A stretch of 64,000 bases of DNA from DATDIC01 sp963777625. GTDB taxonomy: Bacteria; Pseudomonadota; Alphaproteobacteria; Acetobacterales; Acetobacteraceae. The stretch lies in assembly GCA_963777625.1 (NCBI GenBank), contig CAVZRO010000017.1, positions 1 to 64,000 on the forward strand, written 5' to 3'. A program made the translations under genes and the position numbers. The notes under the pieces were generated by a model. The model was not told the DNA's origin. It saw only the letters and a program-made list of their open reading frames with translations, and ran no database searches. Position 1 is the first letter of the stretch. Each line of letters starts with the position of its first letter. Positions 33,897 to 42,848 of this stretch are shown here, piece by piece.

Positions 33897-35145
33897 ATGG
33901 CACGATCACTTCGCGCAGCCCTGGGTCTCGGCGCAGGTCTGAGCCTGGCACTGGCAGTTTCACCCGCCATCGCGCAGAAAGCCGATGTCATTCACTTCTA
34001 TACCAGCACCAGCGAGTCACTGGCGATCAGCGTGTTCGCGAAGGAATACGACAAGCGCGGCGGCACGTGGGTGGACGATCCCGCCGTCGGTCCGCAGGCC
34101 GAACAGGCGCTGGCGCTGAACCGGATCGCCGGTGGCTCGCCGCCGGTCGCGATGCAGTGGCAGGTCGGGCCGCCGACGAAAGAGCTGGACGATCAGGGGC
34201 TGCTGACGCATCTGGACGAGTTGGCGAAGCAAGGGCACTGGGCCGAGCACCTGCCGCCGCTGATCCTGCGCAACGTGGTGATGAATGGCCATTTCCTGAC
34301 CGCGCCGGTGGACATCCATGGCGTGAACTGGATGTTCTACAGCGTTAAGGTGTTCAAGGACGCGAACCTGGAGCCGCCGAAGACGTGGGATGAGTTCCTG
34401 CAGGAGGCACCGAAGCTGAAGGCAGCCGGGCATCATTCCGTTGGCGTACGGTGCCAACGCGCAGCAGGTCGTCTGGTTGTTCATTGGGCTGCTGGACGCG
34501 ATGGCCGGGCGGGATGGCTACATGGCGATCACCACCGGGCACGATGCGAAGGCGGCGGCCAGCGAAGGCGTGCTCAAGGCATTCGAGGTGATGGGTCAGT
34601 TGCGGCAATATGTCGACCCGGGAAGCCCGAACCGGAAATGGAACGACTCGCTGGCTCTGGTGGAGACCAACAAGGCGGCGCTGATGATCGTCGGTGACTG
34701 GGCCAAGGGCGAGTTCGAGGCGGCGCACCTGAAGATCGATCAGGATTGGGGCTGCGCGCCGGCACCTGGAACGCAGGACAGCTACATCATGCAGACCAAC
34801 GCCTTTGCGTTTCCGAAGACGACCAATCCGGAGCAGATCGCGGCGCAGAAGAAGCTGGCCGAGGTGTTCATGGATCCGGCTGTGCAGACGGAGTACACGT
34901 TCTACAAGGGTTCGATTCCGTCGCGGCTGGATGCCGATATCAGATCGCTGGATCGGTGCGCGCAGCTTGGACAGAAGGTGATGGCGGAAGGGCCGGCGCA
35001 CCAGCTTTCACACTTCTCGTTGTCGTTCACGCCGGATGTGCAGGGGCAGATTCAGGATCTGCTGGGGCAGGACCGGGCGCATCCGGAGATGTCGGCGGAC
35101 GCCGCGCGCAAGCAGTTCGCCAGCATCATCGCGGGGAGCCAGTAG
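33897..35145 (+). pseudogene. ABC transporter substrate-binding protein, paralogue 2, one frameshift
   Basis: Starts MARSLRAALGLGAGLSLALA with a Sec signal and reads QKADVIHFYTSTSESLAISV in the mature part, then matches paralogue 1 along its length. Near 34432, after PPKTWDEFLQEAPKLKAAGH, one extra base in GCATCATTCCG changes frame; the other frame continues LAYGANAQQVVWLF to the stop at 35145. Corrected length is about 415 residues. It is tandem with paralogue 1. Whether the shift is real or a sequence error cannot be told here. Confidence 0.88.
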
Positions 35146-35152
35146 ATTTTAT

Positions 35153-35335
35153 ACCGGAGCACATTGAGGGTGACCTGCGTTCGCCGTTCCCGCGCGTGCG
35201 GGAATCCGGGCGGACCCTCGGAATTTCGTGGGCTTTCGGCTGGATTTCCCGCCTTCGCGGGAATGACGGAGCTTTCGCGGGAATGGCGTATCTTGGGTCG
35301 GCGCGGATTGATATTACAGGCGGAGTTCGCTCGCG
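35153..35335 (+). repeat. Dispersed repeat R2, copy between convergent genes
   Basis: Starts ATACCGGAGCACATTGAGGG, contains hairpins TTCCCGCGCGTGCGGGAA and TTCCCGCCTTCGCGGGAA followed by TGACGG, and ends CGCGGATTGATATTACAG. It lies between the binding-protein gene and the converging ATPase gene, overlapping the end of the latter, and may serve as a two-way terminator. Confidence 0.65.
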
Positions 35336-36396
35336 GCGTCGAACAGAGATACATGCTCGGCCAGCAGCGACAGCCTTACCCGGCCGGTCAGGCCACGGGC
35401 GGACTGCGGGATAAGGCGGGCCGCGACGCGGTGATCGCCGCACTGGAACCAGCCGAGCGTGTCGGCCCCCATCGGCTCCATGAACAGCGCCTCCGCGTCA
35501 ACCAGGCGCTCCGGCGGACCTTCGCTGGTCAGGACGACATGCTCCGGACGGATCCCAAGGATCACTTCCTGCCCCGGCGCGGGCGTTGAACTGAAACGAT
35601 ATCCGTTCAGGGGAAGATCGACGGCGCCGACCGCCACCGATGGCCGGTCTCCGCCGCCCATGCGGCCGCGGAGGAAATTCATCGCCGGCGAGCCGACGAA
35701 CCCGGCGACGAACAGCGTCGTCGGTGCCTCGTAGAGATCGTCGGGCGGGGCATATTGCTCGATGCGGCCGGCGCGCATGACGGCGATGCGGGTGGCCAAG
35801 GTCATCGCCTCGATCTGGTCGTGCGTGACATAGATGATGGTGACCCCAAGCTCCTGATGCAGGCGCTTGAGTTCCACGCGCATCTCCGTGCGCAGCTTGG
35901 CGTCCAGATTGGATAGCGGTTCATCGAACAGAAACACCTTGGCCTTCTGCACCAGCGCGCGGCCGATCGCGACGCGCTGGCGCTGACCACCTGAAAGCTG
36001 AGACGGCTTGCGGTCCAGAAGTTCGGTGATCTGCAGCAGCTTGGCAGCCCATTCGACGCGGCGCGCCACTTCGGCCCGCGGCACGGAGCGGACGCGCAGG
36101 CCAAAGGAGAGGTTCTTGCGCACGGACATGGTCGGGTAGAGCGCGTAGGACTGAAACACCATGGCGATGCCGCGCTTGCTGGGTTCGCGCTGGGTGACAT
36201 CGGCGCCGTCGATCTCGATGATGCCGCTCTCGATATCCTCCAGCCCGGCAATGGCGTTGAGCAAGGTGGATTTGCCGCAGCCGGACGGACCAAGCAGCAC
36301 TGTGAAATCGCCGGACTCGATGGGCAGATGGATGTCGCGCAGGACCCGCACGGGGCCGTAGGACTTGGACAGGCCGGAGACGAAAACGGCTGACAT
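35314..36396 (-). CDS. ABC transporter ATP-binding protein, MalK/UgpC type
   Basis: ATPase subunit of a carbohydrate importer, 360 residues. Walker A GPSGCGKST at 36-44, Q-loop MVFQSYALYP, signature QLSGGQRQRVAIGRAL, Walker B VFLFDEPLSNLDA and the switch His in VTHDQIEAM are all present. The C-terminal 120 residues form the OB-fold regulatory domain of MalK-type proteins (ILGIRPEHVVL). It is the last gene of the operon binding protein 3, permease, permease, ATPase, starting 1 bp after the second permease ends. It therefore powers this transporter and could also serve related ones. Confidence 0.94.
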   Translation of the reverse strand: MSAVFVSGLSKSYGPVRVLRDIHLPIESGDFTVLLGPSGCGKSTLLNAIAGLEDIESGIIEIDGADVTQREPSKRGIAMVFQSYALYPTMSVRKNLSFGLRVRSVPRAEVARRVEWAAKLLQITELLDRKPSQLSGGQRQRVAIGRALVQKAKVFLFDEPLSNLDAKLRTEMRVELKRLHQELGVTIIYVTHDQIEAMTLATRIAVMRAGRIEQYAPPDDLYEAPTTLFVAGFVGSPAMNFLRGRMGGGDRPSVAVGAVDLPLNGYRFSSTPAPGQEVILGIRPEHVVLTSEGPPERLVDAEALFMEPMGADTLGWFQCGDHRVAARLIPQSARGLTGRVRLSLLAEHVSLFDAASELRL

Positions 36397-36397
36397 G

Positions 36398-37264
36398 TTA
36401 GCCCTTCACCGCGCCGGCGGTAATGCCGCGCACGAAGTAGCGACCCGAGAAGAAGTAGATCAGCAGGGGCGGCAAGGCAGTCAACAGGGCCGCGGCAGTA
36501 TTGACGTTGTATTCGATCTCACCGGTGGAGGTAGTCGCAAGCGCGTTGAGCTGGACGGTCATCGGCATGTTGTCGCGCCCGGCAAAGATCAGTCCGAGCA
36601 GATAGTCGTTCCAGATGCCGGTGGTCTGCAGAATGGTGGCAACGATCAGGATGTTCACCGACAGCGGCAGGATGACGGAGACGAAGATGCGCCAGAAGCC
36701 GGCGCCGTCGATGCGCGCCGCCTTCACCAGCTCCTCCGGCAGGCCGACATAGAAGTTGCGGAACAGCAGCGACATCACCGGCAGCCCGAATACCACGTGC
36801 ACGGTGATGATGCCGGCGAGTGAGCCATAGACGGCGACGGTGCTCTCCATCTTCACCAGCGGATAGAGGATCACCTGGTAGGGGATGAAGGCGCACAGCA
36901 GCAGCAGCAGCATGATGATGTTGGCGCCGCGCACGCGCCAGTGCGACAGCGCGTAGCCGGTGATGGCCCCGGCGGAGACGGAGAGGATGACGCTGGGGAT
37001 CAGGATGCGGACGGAGTTCCAGAACCCGACGCGGATGCCGCCGCATTTCAGGCCGGTGCAGGCGTGCGCCCAGGCCTTGATCCAGGACGCAATGCTGGGT
37101 GATGCGGGCAGCGTGAAGATGGAGAAGGTGCGCACCTCCGCGGAGGTCTTGAACGACGTGGCGATGACCACCAGCAGCGGGATGGAAAAGAACAGGCAAA
37201 TCCACGCCATTAGCGTATAGAGCCCGATGCGGCCGACGCGATTGCGCCACTGCACGGTGGTCAT
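36398..37264 (-). CDS. ABC transporter permease, MalG type
   Basis: Inner-membrane permease of 288 residues with about six helices. The coupling-helix EAA motif is EELVKAARIDGAGFWRIFVSVILP, as in MalG/UgpE. The ATG at 37264 overlaps the stop of the upstream permease by 4 bp (ATGA), fixing the start; a longer upstream reading is an artefact. The C-terminal YFFSGRYFVRGITAGAVKG is a standard end of this family. Confidence 0.93.
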   Translation of the reverse strand: MTTVQWRNRVGRIGLYTLMAWICLFFSIPLLVVIATSFKTSAEVRTFSIFTLPASPSIASWIKAWAHACTGLKCGGIRVGFWNSVRILIPSVILSVSAGAITGYALSHWRVRGANIIMLLLLLCAFIPYQVILYPLVKMESTVAVYGSLAGIITVHVVFGLPVMSLLFRNFYVGLPEELVKAARIDGAGFWRIFVSVILPLSVNILIVATILQTTGIWNDYLLGLIFAGRDNMPMTVQLNALATTSTGEIEYNVNTAAALLTALPPLLIYFFSGRYFVRGITAGAVKG

Positions 37265-38217
37265 CGGTTCTTCCGCGCCAGTTCGTAGTATAGATAGGGC
37301 GCGATGATCGCCAGCACCGATCCCAGCATCACAGTCGCCGCGGCGGACGCCTGGCCGATATTCGCCCGCTCGAACTCGAAATCGACGACGAACTTGCCCG
37401 GCAGGTCGGAGGCGAATCCAGGTCCGCCATTGGTCATGGCAACCACAAGATCGTAGCTTTTCACCACCGCGACGGCGATCAGCACCAGGCAGGTGACCAC
37501 CAGCGGCCGCAGTATCGGCAGCACGATGCTGACATAGGTGCGCCAGACGGGAATGCCATCGACCCGCGCGGCACGCCAGATCTCCCTGTCCACGCCGCGC
37601 AGCCCGGCGAGCATGATGGCCATGATCAGGCCGGATTGGTGCCAGATGCCGGCAAACACCAGGGTGTAGATGGCGGTTTCCGGCTGGGTGATCCAGTCGA
37701 AGCGGAAGTCGGTCCAGCCCAGCGACCGCACGAGCTGCTGCACGCCGATGGTGGGGCTGAGGATCCACTGCCAGGTCAGACCGGTGACGATGAAGGAGAT
37801 CGACAGCGGATAGAGCAGGACGGTGCGAAAGATGCCTTCGTAGCGGACGGAACGATCGAGCAGAATGGCGAGAAAGATGCCGAGGCCGAGCGTGCCGATG
37901 ATGTCGAGAAAGCCGAAAATGAACATGTTGGAGTAGGCAACCTGCCAGCGCGGCGTGGCAAACAGCCTGACGTATTGAGCAGTACCGGCGAATTTGTAGG
38001 TCGGCAGCAGGAAGGACCGGGTGAACGAAATGTACACGGTCCAGAACATGCTGCCGTAGAAGCAGAACGCCATGATGGCGATGGCAGGGATCAGCGCCAG
38101 CCGGGCGGCCTTGCCACGGACGCGATAGGCTCGGCCGACCCGGCGCTGTTGGTTCGCCCGATCCACCTGGAGGCCGGCGAGCGGCGCCTCCAGCCGGACC
38201 GGTACCGGAGCCGGCAT
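37261..38217 (-). CDS. ABC transporter permease, MalF/UgpA type
   Basis: Inner-membrane permease of 318 residues. After a polar N-terminus of about 37 residues come six helices, and the EAA motif reads REIWRAARVDGIPVWRTYVS. The order of genes (binding protein, this permease, MalG-type permease, ATPase) and the 3-bp gap to the upstream binding-protein gene show one operon. Both permeases are intact, in contrast to the binding protein that precedes them. Confidence 0.93.
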   Translation of the reverse strand: MPAPVPVRLEAPLAGLQVDRANQQRRVGRAYRVRGKAARLALIPAIAIMAFCFYGSMFWTVYISFTRSFLLPTYKFAGTAQYVRLFATPRWQVAYSNMFIFGFLDIIGTLGLGIFLAILLDRSVRYEGIFRTVLLYPLSISFIVTGLTWQWILSPTIGVQQLVRSLGWTDFRFDWITQPETAIYTLVFAGIWHQSGLIMAIMLAGLRGVDREIWRAARVDGIPVWRTYVSIVLPILRPLVVTCLVLIAVAVVKSYDLVVAMTNGGPGFASDLPGKFVVDFEFERANIGQASAAATVMLGSVLAIIAPYLYYELARKNR

Positions 38218-38220
38218 GCG

Positions 38221-39477
38221 CTAGTGACTGGCGCCGGCGAGGATGGTCGAAAGCCGCTTGGCCGCGTCCGCCGGCGTCTGGGAGGGCGTGGCCCAATAGT
38301 TGACCAGCAGGTCTTCGATCTGGCCTTCCGTGTCAGGGCTGAAGGCGAGGGCGAAGTTGGGAAGCTGATTGTCCGGCCCGCCGGCCATCACTTTCTTGCC
38401 AAGCTGGGCGCAGGCATCGAATTTGGAGACATCGGCATCGGTGCGCGCGGGCAGCGAACCTTTGAGTGCATTGAACTCGGTTTGCACCACAGGATCCATC
38501 ATCAACGATGCCAGCTTGTCCTGGGCTTGCTTCTGATCAGGCTTGTTGTTGACCGGGAAGACGAAGACATCGACGGTCATGACATAGGCGCTGTCATTGC
38601 CGGGGGCCATCTGACAGCCGAAATCCTTGCCCAGGACCTGGTGCGCGGCGGCGAAATCTCCCTTAGCCCAGTCTCCGACGACCATCAGCGCGGCTTTGTT
38701 GGTTTCCACCAGCGCCAGCGAATCGTTCCATTTCCGGTTCGGGCTGCCGGCATCCACGTATTGCCGCAATTGCCCAATCACCGAGAACACTTTCTGCATC
38801 GCCTCGCTGTCGGCGGCCTTCGGATCGTGATCGACGAATACCTTGCGGTAGAGGTCCTTGCCGCCAGCGCCGGCAAGAACCGCCTCGAACAGCCAGTCCA
38901 CCTGCTGCGCGTTGGCGCCATAAGCCAGCGGGATGTATCCGGCGGCCTTGATCTTGGGCGCGTCGGCCAGGAATTCGTCCCAGGTCTTGGGCGGCTCCAT
39001 GTTGAGATCATGGAACACCTTGACGCTGTAGAACTGGTAGTTGGCGCCGCCGATATCGACCGGGACGGCAACGACATGGCCATCATAGGTCATGTTCTTG
39101 GCCACCAGCGGGGGAACATTCGCCAGCCAATTGCCCTGCTTCGCCAGATCGTCCAGGGGGCGGAGCACGCCCTGTTCCGCTAACTGGCGCACCGCGACGC
39201 CGATGTTCCACATCAGCGCGGTCGGCGGATCGCCGCCGGCGATGCGGTTCAAGGCAGCCGCGTGTTCCGCCTGCGGACCGATGGAGGGATCATCCACCCA
39301 GGTGCCGCCGCGTTTGTCGTACTCCTTGGCGAACACCGCGACGGCGCGCGATTCACCGCCGCTGGTCCACCAGTGCATGACGTCGGCCTTTTACGGCGCG
39401 AAGGCCTTGGGTGTCCCAAGGGCAAGACCGGCAAGTGCCGCGAGCATGATGGTTCTGGGCACGATATTTCTGGCCAT
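38221..39477 (-). pseudogene. ABC transporter substrate-binding protein, paralogue 3, internal stop codon
   Basis: The first gene of the transporter operon. From an ATG at 39477 with ribosome site GGGAGGT the signal peptide reads MARNIVPRTIMLAALAGLAL and GTPKAFAP, then an in-frame TAA (39391-39393), then KADVMHWWTSGGESRAVAVF and the complete mature protein. The stop sits exactly where the paralogues have Gln-Lys at the mature start (AQKADV), and three extra bases (CGT) in GCGCAAAAG would explain it. Restart at the ATG 39378 would give 385 residues without a signal peptide. An operator lies 29 bp upstream. Confidence 0.85.
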
Positions 39478-39505
39478 TGATACCTCCCTGGTTCGCCTGG
39501 GCGAT

Positions 39506-39517
39506 GTTACCGCTTAC
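39506..39517. promoter_or_regulatory. LacI-type operator, site 6 (one mismatch)
   Basis: GTTACCGCTTAC on the plus strand (GTAAGCGGTAAC on the minus) matches GTAANCGNTTAC except at one position. It lies 29 bp upstream of the transporter operon start. Confidence 0.6.
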
Positions 39518-39588
39518 AGCCAGCGTTTGCCACAACAGCCGATGCTGTCAAGGCCTGTCGGACTTATTGGTTCGCCACCGGGGAGTTT

Positions 39589-40704
39589 TTAGTCTCGGCT
39601 AGAGATTTCGCAATCCCGGACATAGTCGAGATCGAGAGCAAGCCCTAGTCCGGGAAGATCGGGGATATGCATGATGCCATCAACAGGAACCGGCGCATGC
39701 CTGAAAATTTTGTCTGAGATGGCTTCGAAGATCAGCAATCTTTCGACGAAGAGCACGTTTGGCGTCGCGGCGGCGAAGTGCAGATGGATATGCTCCATCG
39801 CATGGGGTGCGAACTTCACGTTCCAGGCCTGAGTGAGAGCGGCGCATTTGATCAGCTCGGTGTAGCCGCCTACCCTTGCGCCATCCACCTGCACGATGTC
39901 CACCGCTTCGTTGACCAGCAAATCGCGCACGCCGAACTTCGTGTATTCATGCTCCCCGGTGGCCAATGGAATATCTGTGCCGCGCCTGAATTTGGCCAGA
40001 CCTGGAATGTCGTCGGCGAATACCGGCTCCTCGAAGAAATAGATGTCGAATTCGCGAATGCGGTTCGCGAGCTGGACGGCGCGCGCGGCATCGAAGCAGT
40101 TGTTGGCGTCAACCATCAGGCGGATGTCCGGCCCGACCGCTTCCCTGACCTTGCGGACACGCTGAGTGTCGCGCCGCAGATCGGTCCCGCCGGCGACGCC
40201 CACCTTGACCTTGATTGCGGTGTAGCCGCGGGCGACCATTGCCGTGGCTTCCGCGACCAGTTCGTCATCGCTGTACGACGTCCAGCCGCCACTGCCGTAC
40301 ACCGGCACCTGGGTGCTGTTGCCGCCGAGCAGTTTGTAAACCGGCAGTCCGAGGATTTTGCCCTTGAGATCCCAGAGCGCAATATCGACGGCGCTGAGCG
40401 CGCAATATGTCAGCCCCTTGCGGCCGACACCGCGCAGGTAGTGGAAGAATTCCTGCCAGAGGATTTCGGTTTCCAGCGGGTCGCGGCCGATCAACCTGGG
40501 CACGATGTTTCGCCGGATTAGCTCGGCGGTCGCCTCGCCGCCGACTTCGTTGTAGGTGATACCGATACCTTCCTGCCCGTCAGCGGTGACGATGCGGACG
40601 ATGACGAAACCCAGCGTTTCGACTTTGCGGGTTGCGTCGGCGAAGCCTCCCTCGACCGGCGCGGACACAAGATGAACGTGGGCGGCGGCGATTTTGTGCT
40701 GCAT
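39589..40704 (-). CDS. Mandelate racemase/muconate lactonizing enzyme family protein (2)
   Basis: Enolase-superfamily enzyme of 371 residues. Catalytic set: KVK at 165-167, metal ligands D199 in LMVDANN, E225/E226 in YFFEEPVF and the Glu of ATGEHEYT, and the His of FAPHAMEH. WDLKGKILGLPVYKLLGG is standard for the family. It begins 15 bp after a related gene ends, so both are in one operon under operator site 7. In an island with an HpcH/HpaI aldolase and sugar-type transporters, sugar-acid dehydration is the most likely reaction; the exact acid is unknown. Confidence 0.9.
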   Translation of the reverse strand: MQHKIAAAHVHLVSAPVEGGFADATRKVETLGFVIVRIVTADGQEGIGITYNEVGGEATAELIRRNIVPRLIGRDPLETEILWQEFFHYLRGVGRKGLTYCALSAVDIALWDLKGKILGLPVYKLLGGNSTQVPVYGSGGWTSYSDDELVAEATAMVARGYTAIKVKVGVAGGTDLRRDTQRVRKVREAVGPDIRLMVDANNCFDAARAVQLANRIREFDIYFFEEPVFADDIPGLAKFRRGTDIPLATGEHEYTKFGVRDLLVNEAVDIVQVDGARVGGYTELIKCAALTQAWNVKFAPHAMEHIHLHFAAATPNVLFVERLLIFEAISDKIFRHAPVPVDGIMHIPDLPGLGLALDLDYVRDCEISSRD

Positions 40705-40719
40705 TGTCTCGTCCTGCTG

Positions 40720-41793
40720 TCAGGTGACACGATACCTGTCCCAGGCCTCATTGGTGAAGGTGACACCGTGTCCCGGTGCGTCCGGGACCAGCAGCATGCC
40801 GTCCTTCACGGTAAGTGTGCGGGTCAGGAGGTGATCCATGAACGGGTAGTATTCGAGGTAGCTGGCGCGCGGCAGGGCGGCGGTGATGTGGACGTGCAGC
40901 GGGGTCATGAAATGCGGTGCCAGCGCCAGGCCAAGACCGTCGGCGAGCCGCCCGATGCGCATGGTCTCCGTGATGCCCCCCACCAGGCACATATCCGGTT
41001 GCAGCACATCGGCGGCTCCAGCACGGATGTAGGGCATGAAGTCGCGGCGGGCATGGACATGCTCCCCCATCGCGATCGCCATGGGCAGCGCGGAGCGCAG
41101 GCGTTGGTAGCCCTCGATATCCTGCGACAGCAGCGGTTCCTCCAGCCAATAGACGTCCTGATCCGCCAGTTTTCGGCCGAGCCAGAGCGCGGTGGGCAGG
41201 TCCAGGCGCTCGTTGGCGTCGCACAGGATGCGGGCGTCGGCGCCGATCGCCGCGCGTACCGCTTTCACCCGGTCGAGATCATGCTCCGGCTCGCGGCCGA
41301 TGCGGATTTTTACCGCCCGAAATCCGGCGCGGATATAATCGGCCGACACCGCGACCAATTCGTCGAGCGGCAGGGTCGGGCTTGCTCGGCCGCTGCCATA
41401 ACACGGCACGGCATCGCGCACCTGTCCGAGCAGCCGGGCCACGGAGACGCCGCGCTGCCGCGCCCTGAGGTCCCACAAGGCGATATCGATCGCGGAGATC
41501 GCCATGGACGCGATGCCGTGGCCGAGCCGGTGCGTCAGATGAAACAGCCAATCGGTGATTGCCTCGACGTCGTCTGCCTCACGGCCGGCGATGCGGGGAA
41601 GCAGCAGGTCGAGCAGTGCCTTGATGGCCGCGCCGCCGCCATGATCGGAGGTGAACGTCCAGCCCGTTCCCCGCGTGCCGTCTGCATCGGTCAGCGTGGC
41701 GCCGATGAGTTCGAACTGTTCGTCAGGACGCTCGGCGGCCAGGCGGTTGGAGGCGAACCGGAGCATCCAGCTCTCGGTAGTCCGGATCGGCAT
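40720..41793 (-). CDS. Mandelate racemase/muconate lactonizing enzyme family protein (3)
   Basis: Enolase-superfamily member of 357 residues and divergent from the other two in this window. The general-base segment is VKIRIG (K162, with Arg164 instead of the second Lys), followed by metal ligands D192 in ILCDANERL, the Glu pair in YWLEEPLL and the Glu of MGEHVHAR. The late His appears in APHFMTPLHVH. The K-x-R form suggests chemistry like that of some dehydratases or N-acylamino acid-type members rather than mandelate racemase. Start ATG 41793; first gene of the operon, with an operator 78 bp upstream. Confidence 0.87.
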   Translation of the reverse strand: MPIRTTESWMLRFASNRLAAERPDEQFELIGATLTDADGTRGTGWTFTSDHGGGAAIKALLDLLLPRIAGREADDVEAITDWLFHLTHRLGHGIASMAISAIDIALWDLRARQRGVSVARLLGQVRDAVPCYGSGRASPTLPLDELVAVSADYIRAGFRAVKIRIGREPEHDLDRVKAVRAAIGADARILCDANERLDLPTALWLGRKLADQDVYWLEEPLLSQDIEGYQRLRSALPMAIAMGEHVHARRDFMPYIRAGAADVLQPDMCLVGGITETMRIGRLADGLGLALAPHFMTPLHVHITAALPRASYLEYYPFMDHLLTRTLTVKDGMLLVPDAPGHGVTFTNEAWDRYRVT

Positions 41794-41870
41794 GGCATGT
41801 CTCCGGCGGGCGGGCGACTGGGCCGGCGCGGGCACCGGATTTGGCGGGATGCCGGCGGGCTGCGGCGCAC

Positions 41871-41882
41871 GTAAGCGATTAC
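41871..41882. promoter_or_regulatory. LacI-type operator, site 7 (GTAAGCGATTAC)
   Basis: Exact match to GTAANCGNTTAC and identical to site 4, 78 bp upstream of the two-gene enolase-superfamily operon on the minus strand. It is the last site seen and marks the right edge of the island. Confidence 0.7.
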
Positions 41883-42071
41883 AGCATGGCGCGAGGGTGA
41901 AGCCAATATGGGAGGCCTTGGGCGGTGCTGGCGCAGCGCGGGAAGCATGACGATAATGCAGACTGCATCACCGGTGGGTGGCGGCTCGACGTCGGAATGC
42001 AAACAAGGGTGGCATGCTGCACACCGCGATGGGCATCGCGACACCGCTGGCCGGTCCCGTCGCTTCCCGGC

Positions 42072-42231
42072 TAATACCAGACCGCATTGAGAGTGACCCA
42101 TCCTGTCGGTGTTGCCCTGAGCAACGTGAAGCGAACGAGCGGCGCGGCGGGCGACAAAGTCGTGGATGGCCGGGACAAGCCAGGACAAGCCCGGCCATGA
42201 CGGGGTGGCGGCATCAACGCAGCCCGACTTA
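42072..42231 (+). repeat. Dispersed repeat R1, copy 3 (best left end)
   Basis: Left end TAATACCAGACCGCATTGA at 42072-42090, core AACGTGAAGCGAACGAGCGG, hairpin GGCCGGGACAAGC...CCCGGCC, right end decayed (ATCAACGCAGCCCGACTTA). The rest of the 41883-42412 gap shows no gene. Confidence 0.75.
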
Positions 42232-42412
42232 GGGGCAGTCGAGAGAGCGGCATCCTCATCGGAAGCAGCGCTTCTCACCGAGGTGGTGCGAACATAAGAA
42301 CCGGTACATGGAGCCAAACGGGGAGATCACGCGGCTCTCCGGGGACGGTTGCGGACCCCGCAACATACGTGCCACACATAGCCGAACTGGCGATCTGAAA
42401 GAGCAGGGATCA

Positions 42413-42832
42413 ATGGAATATTACCTCCTTCACCTGTCTTACTCATCTACGGGCTGGCGAGACATTATCGATAAGTCTGATACTTTCGACCAGCGTCTGG
42501 ACGTCGTTCGCAAGCTGATTGCGCATCTGGGGGGATCGTTCGCGTCGTTTCATTTCTATGACACCCCGCATTTCGACGATCCGAAAAAGAAGCACGTCGT
42601 CACCGACAAGTTTGCCCGGTTCGACGAACACGATGTGATGGCGGTGCTGGCAATGCCGACCAAGCAGGCGGCGCAGGCATTCACCATCGCGCTCGAAGCG
42701 CAGCCGGGGATCGAGCACATCGAGCTCGTTTCGATGATGCCGTTTGAGGAAGCGATTACTGCCGCGGTCGCCGCCAGCAAGGCTGCAATTGCAGCTTCCG
42801 GTTATGCGGGACCGGGGTCGCGCAAGCCGTAG
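42413..42832 (+). CDS. GYD-like domain protein
   Basis: Small protein of 139 residues, MEYYLLHLSYSSTGWRDIID onward, with an alpha-beta pattern like GYD-domain proteins (strand, helix RLDVVRKLIAHLGG, strand SFASFHFY, strand HDVMAVLAMP, helix AFTIALEA, final VSMMPFEEAITAA). The family has no settled function. A longer reading from an ATG at 42308 lacks a similar pattern, so 42413 is preferred. It precedes the cyclase-like gene by 16 bp and is likely in the same transcript. Confidence 0.65.
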   Translation: MEYYLLHLSYSSTGWRDIIDKSDTFDQRLDVVRKLIAHLGGSFASFHFYDTPHFDDPKKKHVVTDKFARFDEHDVMAVLAMPTKQAAQAFTIALEAQPGIEHIELVSMMPFEEAITAAVAASKAAIAASGYAGPGSRKP

Positions 42833-42848
42833 CTCTCAGGCGACCTGC

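Noticed and set aside
36398..38296. Single 632-residue double permease
   Set aside because: The upstream half is antisense-like low-complexity in the wrong frame; the true MalF-type gene reads in another frame and overlaps the MalG-type start by ATGA.
39391..39393. Stop codon as a recoding signal in binding protein 3
   Set aside because: The codon is TAA, not TGA, and no stem-loop or cofactor motif suggests recoding; paralogues show a plain Gln-Lys there.
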